From Estrella lausannensis (GTDB taxonomy: Bacteria > Chlamydiota > Chlamydiia > Chlamydiales > Criblamydiaceae): 64,000 nucleotides of DNA. The position numbers and the translations under genes were made by a program. Below, piece after piece: positions 54,624-63,096 of this stretch. The stretch covers positions 158,065-222,064 of the forward strand of contig NZ_CWGJ01000028.1 of NCBI RefSeq assembly GCF_900000175.1, written 5' to 3'. Below the pieces are notes generated by a model. It had not been told where the DNA came from. It worked only from the letters and a program-made list of their open reading frames with translations, and searched no databases. Every line of letters begins with the position of its first letter. Positions within the stretch are counted from its first letter, which is position 1.

Positions 54624-55253
54624 ATGGAGAGAGAGTTGCTGGAAAAGCAGGTGCGGCTGATGGAGCCGATGATCAAGGCTGTAGTCGAATTGTTCAAGCC
54701 GTTTGTGGAAGTGGCGGTGCATGACCTGGAAAAAGGGACGGTTGTTGCCCTCTACAATAATTTGTCGAAGAGAAAAGTAGGAGATCGCTCTCCAATCAAG
54801 GAGTTGGGAGTTTCCACCAAGGAATTTCCCGATTTTTTTCCTCCCTACTACAAAATGAACTATGACGGAAAAGTCATGAAATGCACCTCCATTACCCTGC
54901 GTGATGAAAAGGGGGAAGCGCATGGCCTTATCTGTTTCAATGTCGATACAAGCTCAGTCAAGGGGCTGTTCGATTCGCTTGCCGTTTTTTTAGGGAATGC
55001 GCGTGAAGGGAAAAATCCTGTCGAAAGCGGTGGGGGCAGCTTTGAGGAAAAAGCCCGAGCTCTAATGGATGAATTCTTGCAAGAGCGAGCTATATCCTCG
55101 GATCACCTGGGCCGTGATGAAAAGCGGGAATTGATTCAGTTTCTCTATAGTAAAGGCATATTTAATTACAAAAAGGCGCCCCAGGAGATAGCGAGCTGGC
55201 TGAAGGTGTCGAGAGCGAGTATCTATAATTATATTAAAGAAATGGAGCAGTGA
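54624..55253 (+). CDS. YheO/DauR-type transcriptional regulator (PAS-like plus HTH)
   Basis: 209 residues. The N-terminal YheO-type PAS-like region begins MERELLEKQVRLMEPMIKAV and contains PFVEVAVHDLEKGTVVALYN and FDSLAVFLGNAR; the C-terminal HTH (KKAPQEIASWLKVSRASIYN then YIKEME) is of the DauR type. DauR-like regulators control D-amino-acid or amino-acid catabolic genes. Strong promoter and ribosome site. The PhzF-like gene starts directly at its stop codon, so it leads a catabolic operon. Effector not known. Confidence 0.82.
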   Translation: MERELLEKQVRLMEPMIKAVVELFKPFVEVAVHDLEKGTVVALYNNLSKRKVGDRSPIKELGVSTKEFPDFFPPYYKMNYDGKVMKCTSITLRDEKGEAHGLICFNVDTSSVKGLFDSLAVFLGNAREGKNPVESGGGSFEEKARALMDEFLQERAISSDHLGRDEKRELIQFLYSKGIFNYKKAPQEIASWLKVSRASIYNYIKEMEQ

Positions 55254-56117
55254 ATGCGTACCTATCCCATGGTCCACACAGACGCTTTCACGGATGTGTT
55301 GTTTGGCGGAAATCCTACAGCGACAATTCTTGAAGCCGATAGCCTGTCGGAACAGGAAATGAAGAAGATTGCAATTGAGATGAATCACTCCGAGACAGCA
55401 TTTATCTTAAAAAGCCGGCTAGGTGATTTACGGCTCCGTTATTTTACAAGGACGGGAGATGAAATTGATTTTTGCGGACACGCTACTGTCGGTGCAATGA
55501 TTGCCTATGTCCATCAAGAGGGAGAAATGAGCGAGGGCCCTTCTGCGTTTGTCTTAGAAACGAATAGAGGCCTTCTGAAAATATGGGTGGAGGGCAACAC
55601 CGTGGAAATGGAGCTTCCGGAGGTGGAGCTGGTGCCAATTTCCATAACTCATGATGAGTTGGAAGAGGCTTTTGGGTTTCCTGTCCTTGATAAGAGCCGC
55701 CCCCTGATGATGGATAAAAATAACAACTACCTCTACGCGGCGGCAGCTTCCTTCAGTCAGCTGCAGGATCTTAAACCGGACTTTGCCGGGCTGAGAGCGT
55801 TTTGTGAAAAATATAAGCTGATCATCGTCTGCCTCAGCTATCCGGAAGTCTTCGACAAGGAGAGCAGTCTTCATTCCAGAGGATTTGCTCCTTGGGTAGG
55901 AGTCCCTGAGGATCCGTTCACAGGATCTATGCAGGGCGGTGCGTATCTCTACGCCAAAAAGCAGGGGTGGATTGGCGAGAAGACCGAAATCGCCGTCGAG
56001 CAGGGCCACATCATGGGTAGACCGGGAAAGGCAATTGTGAAAGTCGCCGATCCACGGAAGATGTACTTAAAGGCAAGCGGAAAGCGGTTTTTTAAAACGA
56101 CAATCACTTTGGAATGA
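55254..56117 (+). CDS. PhzF-family isomerase/epimerase-like protein
   Basis: 287 residues. PhzF signatures: TDVLFGGNPTATILEADSL, MNHSETAFI with the catalytic Glu, DFCGHATVGAMIAYVHQEG, and EDPFTGSMQGGAYLYAKKQG in the C-terminal half. Family members catalyse proton-shift isomerisation of amino-acid-like substrates; most bacterial ones have unknown substrates. It starts immediately after the regulator's stop and is followed within 9 nt by the dehydratase-like gene. Confidence 0.9.
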   Translation: MRTYPMVHTDAFTDVLFGGNPTATILEADSLSEQEMKKIAIEMNHSETAFILKSRLGDLRLRYFTRTGDEIDFCGHATVGAMIAYVHQEGEMSEGPSAFVLETNRGLLKIWVEGNTVEMELPEVELVPISITHDELEEAFGFPVLDKSRPLMMDKNNNYLYAAAASFSQLQDLKPDFAGLRAFCEKYKLIIVCLSYPEVFDKESSLHSRGFAPWVGVPEDPFTGSMQGGAYLYAKKQGWIGEKTEIAVEQGHIMGRPGKAIVKVADPRKMYLKASGKRFFKTTITLE

Positions 56118-56126
56118 GAATATTGA

Positions 56127-57068
56127 ATGGAGCCGCTTTATTGTAAAACCCCTTTGATTCAATCGCGCAGAATGAGTGAGCGCCTCGGAGCGGATGTCTA
56201 TCTTAAAATGGAGTTTCTGCAGCCTTCCGGATCGTTCAAAAACAGGGGCATAGGCACGCTTTGCAAGTACCATAAAGAGCAAGGAGCCCCACTGCTCGTC
56301 TCTTCGTCAGGTGGTAATGCAGGGCTTGCCGCAGCCTATTCAGCGCGGATTCTGAAACTGCCCATCAAAGTTGTTGTTCCGGAATCGACACCCGAGCAAA
56401 TGCGCCATCTGATCCAAAAAGAGGGTGCAGAGCTTATTGTGCATGGCAAGGTTTGGTCGGAGGCGGATGCTTTGGCGCGCGCGGCCTGCAAGGAGTTGGG
56501 AGGAGCTTATATATCCCCCTACAACCATCCTGAGATATGGGAAGGAAACGCTACCCTCGTTCAGGAAATTCTGGACGAGGGTGTAGTGCCGGATGCCGTC
56601 GTCATGGCAGTCGGAGGAGGGGGACTGTTTTCAGGAGTTGCAGATGGGTTGTGGCAGGCCGGGCTCAGGCAATGCAGGCTGATCGCCTGTGAGACGGAAG
56701 GGGCTCCTAAGTTTAGGCGCGCGATAGAAGCGGGCGCTCCAGTCACCTTGGACAGCGTGCAATCTTTTGCAACATCCCTTGCAGCCCCCCGAATTGCTGA
56801 CCAGGCCTTCTTCTGGACCAAAAAAATGCACGTGGACTCGGTTGTTGTCAGCGAGAGTCAAGCCGCTCAGGCTGCCATCGCATTCTTGGAACAGGAGCGA
56901 ATCTTGGTCGAGACCTCGTGCGGAGCGGCTCTTTCCATTGGAGAGAGGGGGTTGATTGAGCCGGGCCTGTTCAAGCGGATTGTGATCGTCGTGTGCGGCG
57001 GAAAGTGTATTAGCGTAAAAAAATTGAGGGAAATTGCCGAAATAACCGGCGTCCCTTCTGAATTATGA
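56127..57068 (+). CDS. PLP-dependent serine/threonine dehydratase-like enzyme
   Basis: Fold-type II PLP enzyme, 313 residues. The Schiff-base lysine is Lys38 in PSGSFKNRGIG; SSSGGNAGLAAAYSA binds the substrate carboxylate; AVGGGGLFSGVADGL binds PLP phosphate; the tail VVCGGKCISVKKL fits eukaryotic-like serine dehydratases. The likely reaction is deamination of L-Ser/Thr, but racemases share the fold. Co-directional with the regulator and PhzF gene, which fits amino-acid catabolism. 2-aminoacrylate from such enzymes is the substrate of RidA (48515). Confidence 0.88.
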   Translation: MEPLYCKTPLIQSRRMSERLGADVYLKMEFLQPSGSFKNRGIGTLCKYHKEQGAPLLVSSSGGNAGLAAAYSARILKLPIKVVVPESTPEQMRHLIQKEGAELIVHGKVWSEADALARAACKELGGAYISPYNHPEIWEGNATLVQEILDEGVVPDAVVMAVGGGGLFSGVADGLWQAGLRQCRLIACETEGAPKFRRAIEAGAPVTLDSVQSFATSLAAPRIADQAFFWTKKMHVDSVVVSESQAAQAAIAFLEQERILVETSCGAALSIGERGLIEPGLFKRIVIVVCGGKCISVKKLREIAEITGVPSEL

Positions 57069-57138
57069 ATACCACCCTCACTAGTTCTTCAAGGAGAAAC
57101 CTTTGCCCCGGGTTATTGATGGAGGGTGCCTGTAAGCT

Positions 57139-57171
57139 ACAATCCCAAATTTTGAGATAATTGCGGTACAA
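57139..57171. repeat. Family A right-end remnant
   Basis: CCCAAATTTTGAGATAATTG then CGGTACA with no left arm, downstream of the dehydratase gene. Confidence 0.5.
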
Positions 57172-57262
57172 CTCCAAGGGAGTTTAAATGAAGTATTGAA
57201 AAAAAAAGGTGTTTCTTGTACAATCATCCCAACCAATAGTGGTTATTAATATAGGAGAATTT

Positions 57263-57418
57263 ATGAACATGCAGTGTAGCAGTAGCTCTCAGCAGTTATT
57301 GCACGATGATATTCCCTCTCAACAGTCAAGTGCCATCGTATCATCCCTCTATTCCCAACTTCCCCTCTTTCTATTCAAGAAAAATTATTCTTTTTGGCGC
57401 AAACGCCGCGCTTATTAA
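57263..57418 (+). CDS. Possible 51-residue protein
   Basis: From ATG 57263 behind TAGGAG: MNMQCSSSSQQLLHDD ... a Ser/Gln-rich N-terminus followed by a hydrophobic-aromatic end (SQLPLFLFKKNYSFWRKRRA). Good ribosome site and own stop argue for a small gene; absence of any recognisable family and its position in a gap argue against. Unassigned. Confidence 0.35.
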   Translation: MNMQCSSSSQQLLHDDIPSQQSSAIVSSLYSQLPLFLFKKNYSFWRKRRAY

Positions 57419-57607
57419 TTCTCACACATTTTTATAAATATCTACAGGCAACTTGGGTAGCTTTTAAGCCATCTAGATGACTTAGAATAGCTTTGTGCTG
57501 TCTGTAAGCGACTCTTTGGCCTTTTGGGCCAGTTATTAGCTGATGTGATCAGCAAAAGAGTTTCTGTATCAGTGTTATCAAATAATTACTTTAATAAAGG
57601 TGTATTT

Positions 57608-58999
57608 ATGTCTGTTCTTAATAATACGGCGCAAAGGGCCGACCTGCTCGGTCCTTTGCTTAATTTGCAGGCGGGGCCTGCAGAGATATCGGAGGAAATT
57701 ATTCTCGACACGATTGAGATTGTCGCCCTCAATGCGCTTCAAGGACTGGAAGTTTTTTGCGAGCGAAGACTTCACTTGCTTGATCCGAGCATCGGCGATG
57801 AATGCTGTCAGCTGAGGGCGCTGATGATGCTCAAATTAACTGAAGAGGGTTTCGGTGCCGGCATGAAAGAGGATTTTCAGGCACTAAAGGAGCTTGTTCT
57901 CTCGGTCGAAAAAGTGAGAACCGCAATCGCCGGCCTAAGCAAAGAGTATGAAGAAGCCAAATGCGTAGTAGACCTTGAAAGGGAGGAAATCAAAGCGAAA
58001 AAGACGCGCCTTAACAAGCAAAAAGAAGAGGACTTGCTCTTGCATGACAGGGGAAGCGAAGGCTCCGCTAAAGTCATGGAGGCCTTCAAAGCAGCGATGA
58101 TCAAGCTGGTCCAACAGGAGACGCCCATTCTTCAAACTTTGCAGAGGACTGCGCTGCAAGTTAAAGAAAAGAAGCTGACTCTAATTAGCTCGCTGCAAGC
58201 ACATCTTTCTAAAAACGCTAGACTGATCGCGCTCTCCTTCATCCTGACAAAGATCAAGGAGTGCGTGCTGGATAAGTCAAGCGAGGTTCATGTCCTGCAT
58301 GATAAAATGAATCTGAGGGGGATTCAGATAGAGGGGAAATCGTTCCATGGCGCACTTGTTGGCTGTGTCATGGAGAGAGCTAAGCAGATTCTCAACCATG
58401 AGTCGGTTGTCATGATCCGGGAAGAGGGAGCAAAGCTAGAGGGTAAAAGAGCTTCGCTTCTGCAAGCAGCTATCAACCATACGTTGCCGTCTGCAAAGGC
58501 AGGTTTTCAGGAAGTTTCGTTCTATCACGGCTGCGAAGTTGTGATGAAAAGGGTAAAGGCTTTGGGAATCCCTATTCTTCTCAAGGCACGAGGTCCACGG
58601 GATATCACATCGGAGGGGCCTGTCTTCTCTTCCGTGCAGCTCTATGTTGTGGATAAGTCATCGGGGAAATATGTTCCCGCACAGCAACCTCTAAGTGGAC
58701 AGGCTGTACTTGTGATCGAAGGGATCAGCAAGAGAGCGATTCATGAAGGAGTCGAATCGGTGATCAAGGAGTGCGGCGGTGTGATGAAGGCGGTCAGGTA
58801 TAACCTTGCCCAGCACAGATTCTGCACGGCTGAGCAGATCGCGATCCCGAAAACCCTCTTGGAAGCGAAAGCGATATCCGAAGAAGAGGGCTCGAAGATA
58901 GAAGAAGAAAAGAGCATCGCTTGCATGAAGGGATTTTCTGAGGTGAACTACAAAGCCTTTAGAATTGAACACATGTTTGCGGCCTCGTTGCAGAGTTAA
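57608..58999 (+). CDS. Protein of unknown function (463 residues)
   Basis: Start chosen at ATG 57608 (MSVLNNTAQRADLLGPLLNL) with AAAGGTG upstream; a frame 84 nt longer lacks a ribosome site. The middle is a long charged coiled coil (EYEEAKCVVDLEREEIKAKK, LNKQKEEDLLLHDRG). The C-terminal 200 residues are mixed alpha/beta (KSFHGALVGCVMERAKQIL, PILLKARGPRDITSEGPVF, QAVLVIEGISKRAIHEGVES). No family recognised. It sits inside the catabolic locus, 15 nt before the NCS1 permease, so it may belong to that transcription unit despite its chlamydia-like appearance. Confidence 0.66.
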   Translation: MSVLNNTAQRADLLGPLLNLQAGPAEISEEIILDTIEIVALNALQGLEVFCERRLHLLDPSIGDECCQLRALMMLKLTEEGFGAGMKEDFQALKELVLSVEKVRTAIAGLSKEYEEAKCVVDLEREEIKAKKTRLNKQKEEDLLLHDRGSEGSAKVMEAFKAAMIKLVQQETPILQTLQRTALQVKEKKLTLISSLQAHLSKNARLIALSFILTKIKECVLDKSSEVHVLHDKMNLRGIQIEGKSFHGALVGCVMERAKQILNHESVVMIREEGAKLEGKRASLLQAAINHTLPSAKAGFQEVSFYHGCEVVMKRVKALGIPILLKARGPRDITSEGPVFSSVQLYVVDKSSGKYVPAQQPLSGQAVLVIEGISKRAIHEGVESVIKECGGVMKAVRYNLAQHRFCTAEQIAIPKTLLEAKAISEEEGSKIEEEKSIACMKGFSEVNYKAFRIEHMFAASLQS

Positions 59000-59014
59000 G
59001 GACGGTAGGAGGCT

Positions 59015-60214
59015 ATGATGAACTATACCAGCAGCTGGAGGCACTTAGCGGCGGTTCAGATCGGGGGGGCGGTATGCCTTCCCATCTTTGTCGTCGGCCA
59101 TGCGATGGCAATGGAGTTTGGTTTTCTGTCAGCTCTTGTCGCAGTTGTGGCCGGTAACGGAGTACTGCTCTTGCTTGGCCTTTCAGCGGCCAACTTCGCC
59201 GCCAAGACGCGGATGAACACAACGGAAGCGGCGGCTTATACTTTTGGCGAAGTAGGGCGGCCCTATTTTGCCCTGGCCATCATCATTTCGATGATGGGAT
59301 GGTTTGCCATTCAATTGGATATGATGGGGCTGATGGCAGGAAAGCTATTAGGGATCGAGGCGACAAAAGGGATTAACCTTCTCATTGGTTCTATGATTAC
59401 TCTTGCTGCGCTGAGAGGATATAAGGGACTTGAGACTCTCGCCAATATTTGTCTGCCTCTCCTGATCGCCACGGTGGCTTATGCCGTTTTTGATGCCTCG
59501 AAATCTCCCTTCACGGTGACTTTTGAGCAAGAGATTGCGTTCGGGGGAGTTACTGTGGCGATGGCGGCGGCAATCGGCGCAGTGATTGATATGCCGACAT
59601 TCTTTCGAATGGCGAAGTCGTCGAAAGACGGTCTGATCGCAGCTGCGATTCTATTCGGGGTCGCACTTCCCCTTCTCGAAGGAGTGGGCATCTACCTCGC
59701 GGGGCATGGACAGAGTGAAAACGTTGCAGACAGTTTGGCCGGCTCGTCTTCTTCAGCTGTCTGGAAGGTGTGGGTTGCCCTGTTTATCCTGCTGGCAGGG
59801 TGGACAACGAACAACACCAATCTTTACTCCGCAGCGATCAGTTTAAAATCGCTGCTCCATGCGCAGAGTGAGGTCAAAGCCCAGATAGCGCTCGGAATTG
59901 TTGGAACGCTGCTGTCCACACTTAATCTTCAGGATAACCTTTTTGTTTTTCTGGAGTGCTTGGGGGTGATGCTTGCTGCCGCGGGGGGAGTGATGCTTGT
60001 TAACCAGTTCAGCTATGGCGCCCATAGCAAAGTGGGCAACAGGCTAGGTCTCTTGGCAGGAGTTGTTGTTGGGTCTTTGGCGTTCTTTGGACTGACGCTG
60101 ACAGGATCGTCGCTTGTTGATGCACTATTCACATCAGGAGGTGTTGCGTCCTTTGCCAAAGCGTATGCTACTAAAAACAGAAATAAGGAAATGGATTGTT
60201 ATGAAATTTGTTGA
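59015..60214 (+). CDS. NCS1-family (cytosine/purine-type) permease
   Basis: 399 residues, about 12 hydrophobic helices. The NCS1 opening HLAAVQIGGAVCLPIFVVGH, GLSAANFAAKTRMNTTEAAA with the family's signature in helix 3, and WTTNNTNLYSAAISLKSLL are typical of CodB-like carriers. AGGAGG (59007-59012) fits ATG 59018 better than 59015. Substrates of the family are nucleobases, allantoin and hydantoins; next to DUF917 and a hydantoinase-like gene, a hydantoin or related cyclic amide is likely. The next gene overlaps its end by 14 bp. Confidence 0.86.
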   Translation: MMNYTSSWRHLAAVQIGGAVCLPIFVVGHAMAMEFGFLSALVAVVAGNGVLLLLGLSAANFAAKTRMNTTEAAAYTFGEVGRPYFALAIIISMMGWFAIQLDMMGLMAGKLLGIEATKGINLLIGSMITLAALRGYKGLETLANICLPLLIATVAYAVFDASKSPFTVTFEQEIAFGGVTVAMAAAIGAVIDMPTFFRMAKSSKDGLIAAAILFGVALPLLEGVGIYLAGHGQSENVADSLAGSSSSAVWKVWVALFILLAGWTTNNTNLYSAAISLKSLLHAQSEVKAQIALGIVGTLLSTLNLQDNLFVFLECLGVMLAAAGGVMLVNQFSYGAHSKVGNRLGLLAGVVVGSLAFFGLTLTGSSLVDALFTSGGVASFAKAYATKNRNKEMDCYEIC

Positions 60215-61277
60215 AATTGATGACCTGCAGGATCTGGCTCTCGGAGCGGCGTTACTTGGATCCGGTGGAGGGGGGTGTCCTGATTACGACCTGCTGATGG
60301 CCGAAAAGCATCTCATGGAATACGGTAAAGTACCGCTTGTCGATGTCGCCTCGCTTGAAGACGATGCACTGGTGTTGCCGATTGCCTTTGCCGGTGCTCC
60401 GTTAGTCTCGGCGGAAATGCTCCCCTCCGGAGAGGAGTGTTCACAGCTTTTGAAGGCGGTGGAAGAGTTGACAGGAAGAAGACCGACGCATTTGATGCCC
60501 GCTGAAATCGGTGGAGCCAATTCACTCTGCCCGTTTCTCTTTGCGGCCAGGCTTAAGCTTCTCGTACTGGATGCCGATACTATCGGAAGAGCATTTCCCG
60601 AGATGCAGATGTCCTCTTGCAATCTCTCCAAAGTGCCCGCAAATCCGGCATTTATTGCCGACTCGATGGGTAATACGCTCATTTTGAGGGCAAATGACGC
60701 CAATACAATGGAAATGATTGCCAGAAACGCGATTGTGGCGATGGGATCATCGGCGCTAGTCGGCATCTATATGATGGAAGGAAGGGTGGCCAAACAGGCA
60801 GTCATTAAAGGGTCGGTCTCTCTTGCCATGGGTCTCGGACGAGCCATACGGGAAGCTAAGGAGAGAGGGGAGGAGCCTATTAAGCCGCTGATTGATTCCT
60901 ATGGGGCTGCGGTGCTCGGAACAGGCGTGGTCGATCAGATCGACCAACGCATCGAGGGCGGCTTTCTTAACGGATCGGTCTCAATTCTCACAAAAGGGGG
61001 AACTGTTTCCATCCAGTATCAGAATGAGTATCTGAAAGCAGAGATCAACGGAGAGACAGTCGCGCTGACTCCGGAGATCATCGCTCTAGTGGATAGCGAG
61101 TCGTTTATGCCGATTACAAGTGAGAGGCTTTTGTTCGGCACACGAGTTACGGTGATTTCCCTTCCCTCGCCGTCCATTTGGATGACCGAGGAAGGGCTTA
61201 AGTTGGTGGGTCCTGGATACTTCGGGTATGAGGACGTAAGATGCAATGAGACATGTAAAGAGTTTGAGGCGATATGA
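60201..61277 (+). CDS. DUF917 family protein (hydantoinase-associated)
   Basis: 358 residues from ATG 60201, with AAGGAAAT upstream. The DUF917 opening VEIDDLQDLALGAALLGSGG is clear, followed by GGGCPDYDLLMAEKHLMEYG and LPSGEECSQLLKAVEE; later PTHLMPAEIGGANSLCPFLF and RAFPEMQMSSCNLSKVPANP. DUF917 proteins accompany hydantoinase/oxoprolinase genes. The start lies within the permease gene and the stop overlaps the next start (ATGA), so translation is coupled. Confidence 0.9.
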   Translation: MKFVEIDDLQDLALGAALLGSGGGGCPDYDLLMAEKHLMEYGKVPLVDVASLEDDALVLPIAFAGAPLVSAEMLPSGEECSQLLKAVEELTGRRPTHLMPAEIGGANSLCPFLFAARLKLLVLDADTIGRAFPEMQMSSCNLSKVPANPAFIADSMGNTLILRANDANTMEMIARNAIVAMGSSALVGIYMMEGRVAKQAVIKGSVSLAMGLGRAIREAKERGEEPIKPLIDSYGAAVLGTGVVDQIDQRIEGGFLNGSVSILTKGGTVSIQYQNEYLKAEINGETVALTPEIIALVDSESFMPITSERLLFGTRVTVISLPSPSIWMTEEGLKLVGPGYFGYEDVRCNETCKEFEAI

Positions 61278-62824
61278 CAAAAGAGAAGCAATACACGATC
61301 GGCATTGATATTGGGGGAACCAACACAGATGCTGTCATAATCGAGCAGGGAGGAGGCATCCGGGCTTGCTGCAAGATCCCGACCGAAAAACCGTTGGAAA
61401 AGGGTGTTGAAAAAAGCATCAAAAAATTATTGGAACTTAGCGGATTGGCTGAGGGGGATATTGGCGGGATCTACATAGGAACAACACACGCGACGAATGC
61501 GATTTTGGAGTCAAAAGGGCTCTTCAAAGTCGGTGTTATCAGGCTTGCCGGCCATCGACCGACGACTCTGGATCCGTGCTTTAAATGGCCGGAACCCCTA
61601 AAGCAGTCCGTGCTTGCCGGCTACTTGAGCGTCGGCGGCGGGCTTCGGTGCGATCAGATTGCGCTTTCACCCGTTTCAAAGGGGGAGATTAAGGAGGCTA
61701 TACAGCGTCTTACCGATTTAGGGATGGAGAGTTTGGCCATCTGCGGAGTCTTCTCACCCTTAAACGCCACTCAAGAGAAGGAAGCAATGCAGATTGCCAA
61801 AGAAATCTTAGGGGAGAATTATCCTGTCACGATTTCTTCTGAAATAGGCGGAATGGGGTTTGTTGAAAGAGAAAGTGCTGCGATTTTGAATGCGGCGCTA
61901 AAGAAGCCGATGGCTCTCGCTTTTGAAAATATGGAGAAAATGAAGGGGGCACTGGGGATTGACGCTCCGCTTTATGTCACGCAAAATGATGGAAGCATCA
62001 TCGGGCTGAGTGAGGCGATCAGCAAGCCGCTGCTGACCGTATCATCGGGTCCGACCAACTCGTTTATCGGCGGCGCCAAGCTTGCCTCGCTTGAGGAGGC
62101 GATTGTGGTCGATATTGGCGGCACTTCAGCGGATGTGGGCGTTGTCTTAAACGGATATCCCAGGCGTTCGCTCGGTCAGGCGATGATTGGGGGGATTCCA
62201 TTAAATTTCCGGATGCCGGATGTTTTGTCCCTGCCGATCGGAGGAGGGAGCATCGTTCGCAAAAGAGGCAGCGGCTTTGTCTTGGGACCCGACAGCTTGG
62301 GCAGCAAACTCTTTATGGAGAGTTTTTCCTTTGGGGGCAATACTCTGACTCTAACGGATGCTGCAGGGAAAACATCCCTAAGAGCTGTCGAGAAAGATGT
62401 TTATGAGGCCATCCCGCTCACTGTCAGCGAGGCAGAGTCCATTCTTGCCGACGCAATCGACAGGATACAGGACGCTGTCCGGATTATGCGAGGGAGTAAA
62501 AGAAATCTGCCGGTCATTGCGGTCGGTGGAGGAGCCTTTTTCCTTAGCGAGAGCGCCGATGTCATTCCGGAAAATTCGGGTGTTGCCAACGCCTATGGCG
62601 CCTCGCTGGCTGAAGTGTCCTGCACGGTCGATACGGTAGTTTCGCTGGAAAATCGGGAAGCGGCTCTTGGGGCCGTCAGCGACGATGCCCTTGCCGGAGC
62701 TCTTAAAAAGGGAGCAGACAGGGGAAGTCTCAGGATTGTCGATATGCAAGTGATGCCATACCATTACGTCCCAGGGAAAATGGCGCGTGTTGTCGCCATT
62801 GCCTCAGGGCGAAAGAGAGCTTAG
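61274..62824 (+). CDS. Hydantoinase A/oxoprolinase-like protein
   Basis: 516 residues. ASKHA-type opening YTIGIDIGGTNTDAVIIEQG, IYIGTTHATNAILESKGLFK, VGVIRLAGHRPTTLDP and central VDIGGTSADVGVVLNGYPRR with GGGSIVRKRGSGFVLGPDSL. This is the HyuA/N-methylhydantoinase A family, ATP-dependent hydrolases of cyclic amides (hydantoins, 5-oxoproline). It is shorter than full oxoprolinases and has no HyuB partner here; DUF917 precedes it by overlap. A GGGCGCC hairpin follows the stop. Confidence 0.9.
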   Translation: MTKEKQYTIGIDIGGTNTDAVIIEQGGGIRACCKIPTEKPLEKGVEKSIKKLLELSGLAEGDIGGIYIGTTHATNAILESKGLFKVGVIRLAGHRPTTLDPCFKWPEPLKQSVLAGYLSVGGGLRCDQIALSPVSKGEIKEAIQRLTDLGMESLAICGVFSPLNATQEKEAMQIAKEILGENYPVTISSEIGGMGFVERESAAILNAALKKPMALAFENMEKMKGALGIDAPLYVTQNDGSIIGLSEAISKPLLTVSSGPTNSFIGGAKLASLEEAIVVDIGGTSADVGVVLNGYPRRSLGQAMIGGIPLNFRMPDVLSLPIGGGSIVRKRGSGFVLGPDSLGSKLFMESFSFGGNTLTLTDAAGKTSLRAVEKDVYEAIPLTVSEAESILADAIDRIQDAVRIMRGSKRNLPVIAVGGGAFFLSESADVIPENSGVANAYGASLAEVSCTVDTVVSLENREAALGAVSDDALAGALKKGADRGSLRIVDMQVMPYHYVPGKMARVVAIASGRKRA

Positions 62825-62836
62825 GAAAATATGGGA

Positions 62837-62855
62837 GGGCGCCTCTTTGGCGCCC
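62837..62855 (+). terminator. Hairpin after the hydantoinase-like gene
   Basis: GGGCGCC (62837-62843) and GGCGCCC (62849-62855) with loop TCTTT; no T run follows. Confidence 0.45.
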
Positions 62856-62926
62856 ATACAAGGCTCTCCTTGAGCGTCAGTCAGTGTGATTTTTGCTAGG
62901 GCCTGTCGATGGTTACTAATTGTCTG

Positions 62927-62970
62927 ATACCGAAAGTGTGGTTAGATTTAGTATTCTAAATATGAGGTAT
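62927..62970. repeat. Family A left-end remnant
   Basis: GATACCGAAAGTGTGGTTAG; nearby TAGTATTCTAAATATGAGGT resembles the inner-stem region, the right arm is missing. Confidence 0.45.
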
Positions 62971-63096
62971 TTAGATATAATTTGACTGAATTTGGATTCC
63001 TGTCTTGTAGGGTCGGTGAAGCGGATCAAAAAGCCTTCCGGTCGACAGAGTAAGAATCTGCCAAAAAGTCGCTACTTTTTATTAAATGTGAAAATC

